A stretch of DNA of 64,000 bases from Glycomyces albidus (GTDB lineage: Bacteria > Actinomycetota > Actinomycetes > Mycobacteriales > Micromonosporaceae). Below the pieces are notes generated by a model that did not search any database, was not told the origin of the DNA, and worked only from the letters and a program-made list of their open reading frames with translations. The position numbers and the translations under genes were made by a program. Positions 61,291-64,000 of the stretch are shown here, piece by piece; position 1 is the first letter of the stretch, and every line of letters starts with the position of its first letter. The stretch is taken from positions 93,517-157,516 of the forward strand of contig NZ_WIAO01000010.1 of assembly GCF_009451885.1 (NCBI RefSeq). Reading direction: 5' to 3'.

Positions 61291-61944
61291 ATGAGCGGCG
61301 AACCGGGGGCGATCCGGGTGGTCGTGGCCGACGACCAGCGGCTGGTTCGCGAGAGCATCGCGGCGCTGCTGGATCTGCAGGACGGCATCGAGGTCGTGGG
61401 GACGGCGGCCGACGGGCGGGAGGCGGTCGAGGCGGCGGTGGCCTCGGCGGCGGACCTCGTGCTCATGGACGTGCGGATGCCCGGCACGGACGGGATCGCG
61501 GCGACGAGGGCGCTGCGCGAGCGGCTCCCGGAGTGCCTGGTCGTCATGCTCACGACCTTCGACGACCAGGACAGCATCGTCGAGGCGATGCGCGCGGGCG
61601 CCCGCGGCTACCTCCTCAAGGACCGGCCGTCGAAGGACCTGGCCGACGCGATCCGGACCGCGTGCACCGGCGTGGTGCAGTTCGATCCGGCCGCGGCGGC
61701 GAGCCTGACGGCGGCGCTCGAGTCCCGCGACCCGGCGCGGCCGCCGCTCTCGGACCGGTTGTCGGACAGGGAGATCGAGGTGCTGCGGCTCCTCGGCGCG
61801 GGCAGCTCGAACCGCGAGATCGCGGCGCGGCTGTACCTGAGCGAGGGCACGGTGAAGAACCACGTCTCTCGGATTCTCACCCGCCTCGGCCTGCGCGACC
61901 GGACGCAGGCGGCGATCTACGCGCGCGACCGGGGCCTGCGCTGA
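61291..61944 (+). CDS. NarL/FixJ-family response regulator
   Basis: A 217-residue regulator with receiver domain (D14/D15, phosphoacceptor D60 in LMDVRMPG, YLLKDRPS) and LuxR helix-turn-helix (SSNREIAARLYLSEGTVKNH). I chose ATG 61291, which follows CGGAG; longer in-frame starts upstream lack a site and add a low-complexity extension. Unlike the two other pairs here it does not overlap its kinase gene. Confidence 0.93.
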   Translation: MSGEPGAIRVVVADDQRLVRESIAALLDLQDGIEVVGTAADGREAVEAAVASAADLVLMDVRMPGTDGIAATRALRERLPECLVVMLTTFDDQDSIVEAMRAGARGYLLKDRPSKDLADAIRTACTGVVQFDPAAAASLTAALESRDPARPPLSDRLSDREIEVLRLLGAGSSNREIAARLYLSEGTVKNHVSRILTRLGLRDRTQAAIYARDRGLR

Positions 61945-62018
61945 GGACCGCGGGTCCCGCGATCCTCGCCCGCCTCAGCGTTGCGCGGCCGCATCCGGAC
62001 GGCATCAGTCCCGATCGG

Positions 62019-62097
62019 CGGCGGTGCGCACCGCCGGTAGGCGCAATCGGACCGGACGGGCGCAAGGGCGGCCCGGTGCCCCGTTGCAGCGCAACGG
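62019..62097. terminator. Two hairpins between convergent genes
   Basis: An 18-bp perfect palindrome (CGGCGGTGC/GCACCGCCG, 62019-62036) and a 7-bp stem (CCGTTGC/GCAACGG, 62081-62097, loop AGC) lie between the response regulator and the ferredoxin gene. They probably end both transcripts. Confidence 0.55.
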
Positions 62098-62133
62098 AAC
62101 ACCAGGCTCCCGGGTACTAGACGCCGGACCGGC

Positions 62134-62322
62134 CTACCGGAGTCGGAGTGCTCCGGACGGGCACAGGTCCACCGCTTCGGCGACCTCGGTGTCGCAGTCC
62201 TCGGCTTCGTCGGCGAGGAGCACGACGAGGCCGTCCGCGTCGTCCTGGTCGAAGTGCTCCGGGGCGGTCAGTGCGCACATGCCCGCGCCGGCGCACCGGT
62301 CGCGGTCGGCGATGATCTTCAC
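62134..62322 (-). CDS. [3Fe-4S]-type ferredoxin of a P450 system
   Basis: A 62-residue ferredoxin: KIIADRDRCAGAGMCALTAP supplies the first Cys and a second six residues later, and VDLCPSGALRL supplies the last. Three Cys rather than four suggest a [3Fe-4S] cluster, as usual for P450 partners such as Streptomyces Fd-1. GGAGG before GTG 62322 sets the start, 11 bases after the P450 stop, so the two are co-transcribed. It should pass electrons to that P450; the reductase is elsewhere. Confidence 0.9.
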   Translation of the reverse strand: MKIIADRDRCAGAGMCALTAPEHFDQDDADGLVVLLADEAEDCDTEVAEAVDLCPSGALRLR

Positions 62323-62333
62323 CGTGGCCTCCG

Positions 62334-63623
62334 CTACCAGGTCACCGGGAGTGCGGCGACCCCGTAGAAGTTCTGGCCGGTGACCATCGGGACCTCGGCG
62401 GCCGGGACGGCCAGGCGCAGGCCGGGGAAGCGCGCGATGAGCCGGGAGAACGCGATCCGCATCTCGATGCGCGCGAGCTGCTGCCCGAGGCACTGATGGA
62501 CGCCGTGGCCGAACGTCAAGTGGCCCTTGGCGTCCGATGTGACGTCGAGTCGGTCCGGTTCGATGAAGTGCGCTTCGTCGCGGTTGGCGGTCTGGACCGA
62601 GACCGTGACGTACTCGCCGGCCCGGATCCGGTGCCCTTCGAACTCGAAATCGGTCTTGACCTGGCGGATGATGCCGGTGTGGATGATCGTGAGGTAGCGC
62701 AGCAGCTCCTCGACGCCGCCGGCCATCAGCTCGGGCCGGTCGCGCAGGAGGTCCCACTGGTCGCGGTTCTCCAAGAGCGCCATGGTGCCGAGCGCGAGCA
62801 TCTTCGCGGTGGTCTCGTGCCCGGCGATGAGGAGCAGGACCGCCATGCCCGCGACCTCCTCCTCGCTCAGGTCGGGGTCGGCCGCGAGGTCGGAGAGCAG
62901 GTCGTCGGTCGGTTCGGCCCGCTTCGCGGCGGCGAGTTCGCCGACGAAGCCGAAGAGGCGCCCGATCGCGGCCGTCTTGGCCTCGGCGCCGGCGTCCATG
63001 GTGAACAGTGCGGCCGAGTCCGCTTCGAATCGCTCGCGCTGGTCGTACGGGACGCCGAGCAGTTCGCAGATCATGAGCGAGGGCACCGGCACCGCGAAGT
63101 CCCGCACCAGGTCGGCCGGGTTGGGGCCCGCCGCGAGCGCGTCGAGGCGGTCCTCCACGTGCTGGGCGATGCGCGGTTCGAGCTGCTTCATGCGCTTGAC
63201 GGTGAAGACGCCGGTGAGCTTGCGGCGCAAGCGGGTGTGGTCCGGCGGGTCCATCTCGATGAACATGCCGGGCGTGACCGGGAAGTCGCCTTCGAAGTCG
63301 CCGTAGAGCTCCAGGCCGGGCATCGGCACGGGCGCCTGGGCCGGGCCGCCGAGGCGGGCGCAGAAGCGGGGGTCGGCCAGGACCTTGCGGGCCAGGCGGT
63401 GGCTGGTGACGAGCCAGCCCACGGTGCCGTTGGGGTGGTAGCGCATGCGCCGCATCTCGGCGCCGCGGTGCAGGGCCATGATCGCGGCGGGCGGGTCGAA
63501 GGGGTGCTCGCGTTCGAGCGTGATGCCGTACGGCATCGCCGCTTCGCCTGCGGTGTCGGACGCTGCGGAGTCGGGTGCCGAGCCGGGTACTGGGGTGTCG
63601 GGTGCTGAGCCACGTGCTGACAT
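62334..63623 (-). CDS. Cytochrome P450 (CYP105/107-like bacterial type)
   Basis: A 429-residue soluble monooxygenase. Key elements: PGMFIEMDPPDHTRLRRKLT (helix C), oxygen-binding LLLIAGHETTAKMLALGTMA (helix I), ExxR in EELLRYL and the heme loop HLTFGHGVHQCLGQQLARIE with axial Cys. The N-terminal 35 residues are a low-complexity Ala/Pro/Ser tail. GGAGA before ATG 63623 sets the start. The substrate is unknown. A perfect palindrome overlies its promoter, so expression is probably ligand-controlled. Confidence 0.93.
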   Translation of the reverse strand: MSARGSAPDTPVPGSAPDSAASDTAGEAAMPYGITLEREHPFDPPAAIMALHRGAEMRRMRYHPNGTVGWLVTSHRLARKVLADPRFCARLGGPAQAPVPMPGLELYGDFEGDFPVTPGMFIEMDPPDHTRLRRKLTGVFTVKRMKQLEPRIAQHVEDRLDALAAGPNPADLVRDFAVPVPSLMICELLGVPYDQRERFEADSAALFTMDAGAEAKTAAIGRLFGFVGELAAAKRAEPTDDLLSDLAADPDLSEEEVAGMAVLLLIAGHETTAKMLALGTMALLENRDQWDLLRDRPELMAGGVEELLRYLTIIHTGIIRQVKTDFEFEGHRIRAGEYVTVSVQTANRDEAHFIEPDRLDVTSDAKGHLTFGHGVHQCLGQQLARIEMRIAFSRLIARFPGLRLAVPAAEVPMVTGQNFYGVAALPVTW

Positions 63624-63667
63624 CGGGGTCTCCTCGGAGATGGCGGTTCGAGCGCAGATCGATGATC

Positions 63668-63690
63668 TACGTATAGGGAGACTATACGTA
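63668..63690. promoter_or_regulatory. Perfect 23-bp TetR-like operator upstream of the P450
   Basis: TACGTATAG and CTATACGTA, nine bases each, flank GGAGA. On the minus strand TATAGT inside the site could be the -10 box, with TTGCGC (63707-63702) as a weak -35 at short spacing. No regulator gene is adjacent on this side. Confidence 0.75.
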
Positions 63691-63707
63691 TATAGGCTCG
63701 TGCGCAA

Positions 63708-63924
63708 CTTCCTGGATCCCCGGCTCCACGGCCTAGGGCCTTCGCTTCAAGGCGGGCGAGGCGGTATCCGAGTCCGTTCGTCCGCTCGCGAGGCGGCGGG
63801 CCCTTCGGTGTCGTATCCGCAGGCCCCTGCCGCGGCGAGCAGGCAGACGAAGCCGGATGGCAGCCGCGCTAGGTGTGATGTCCAGGGACGTTGTTCCGTG
63901 GTTGTAGCGGATTCGTCTGACAGG
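63708..63924. other. Gene-free stretch before the insertion sequence
   Basis: About 220 bases with no convincing ORF. The left end of the insertion sequence probably lies in its last hundred bases, but without the right end I cannot mark the terminal repeat. Confidence 0.4.
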
Positions 63925-63987
63925 TGAAGGCCTCCGGTTGTGAAGTGGAGCTGCTGAATGCACTGCTTCACGACCTGGAGGCCTTCA
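63925..63987 (+). promoter_or_regulatory. Long hairpin that sequesters the transposase ribosome binding site
   Basis: TGAAGGCCTCC (63925-63935) pairs with GGAGGCCTTCA (63977-63987), and inside it GTGAAG (63940-63945) pairs with CTTCAC (63966-63971). The 3' arm contains the GGAGG ribosome binding site and the first base of the start codon. Confidence 0.7.
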
Positions 63988-64000
63988 TGTCCCACGCTAA
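63987..64000 (+). CDS. Start of an IS481-like transposase, running off the right edge
   Basis: ATG 63987 follows GGAGG at good spacing and reads MSHA plus a partial codon (AA). Many actinobacterial IS481-family transposases begin MSHAN or MSHRN, and the hairpin over the start region fits an insertion sequence. Four residues are weak evidence, so the family name is tentative. Confidence 0.45.

Overview
The window is about 70% GC chromosomal DNA with dense genes, ATGA/GTGA start-stop overlaps and several likely leaderless genes. Lsr2, a HelR-type helicase, a TAP-type secreted hydrolase, an LPXTG-anchored xylanase and many sugar ABC transporters point to a free-living polysaccharide-degrading actinomycete. 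A Glycomyces/Stackebrandtia-like organism would fit, but the sequence alone does not decide the genus.

Layout. 0.2-2.0 kb: a NarL-type two-component pair, followed by a decayed ABC-exporter ATPase. 2.5-5.4 kb: a large TPR protein. 5.4-8.5 kb (minus): a tightly coupled three-gene operon of a nucleoside-phosphorylase-like protein, a multi-pass membrane protein and a small coiled-coil protein. All three carry the same ungapped 22-residue Gly/Ala-rich motif at a terminus. A Nudix-winged-helix (NrtR-like) regulator faces it, and a palindrome sits at the operon's predicted transcription start. This is my best candidate for an undescribed system. 9.4-16 kb: TfoX-like protein, GlxA-type regulator with a divergent cysteine hydrolase, two VOC proteins, a secreted GH43-CBM42 arabinofuranosidase, a frameshifted AraC regulator, DUF2000.

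16-46 kb is largely plant-polysaccharide catabolism: a sortase-anchored GH10 xylanase with twin xylan-type operators, GH42 and GH35 beta-galactosidases, a LacI regulator with a 22-bp palindrome, an unassigned six-hairpin glycosidase, a GH35/ABC-transporter/DUF5107-TPR operon, a divergent AraC regulator, a secreted GH53 endo-galactanase and a galacto-oligosaccharide ABC transporter. Together these could cut xylan, arabinan and beta-1,4-galactan outside the cell, import oligosaccharides and finish hydrolysis inside. Set among them are a membrane-spanning Hsp70/WD40 fusion, a RibD-fold reductase and small membrane proteins.

46-64 kb: a secreted TAP-type hydrolase with an internal stop, tRNA-Pro(UGG), an MFS remnant, two more two-component pairs, a glycosyltransferase-HelR pair that may protect against rifamycins, an alpha/beta hydrolase, Lsr2, and a ferredoxin-P450 pair behind a perfect 23-bp operator. 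The right edge holds the start of an IS481-like transposase whose ribosome binding site lies inside a large hairpin.

Several genes carry one inactivating lesion in otherwise well-preserved sequence: the galactan binding protein (TAG), the TAP hydrolase (TGA), the AraC gene (frameshift) and the MFS remnant (TAG). These are either real recent pseudogenes or sequencing errors; raw reads would decide.
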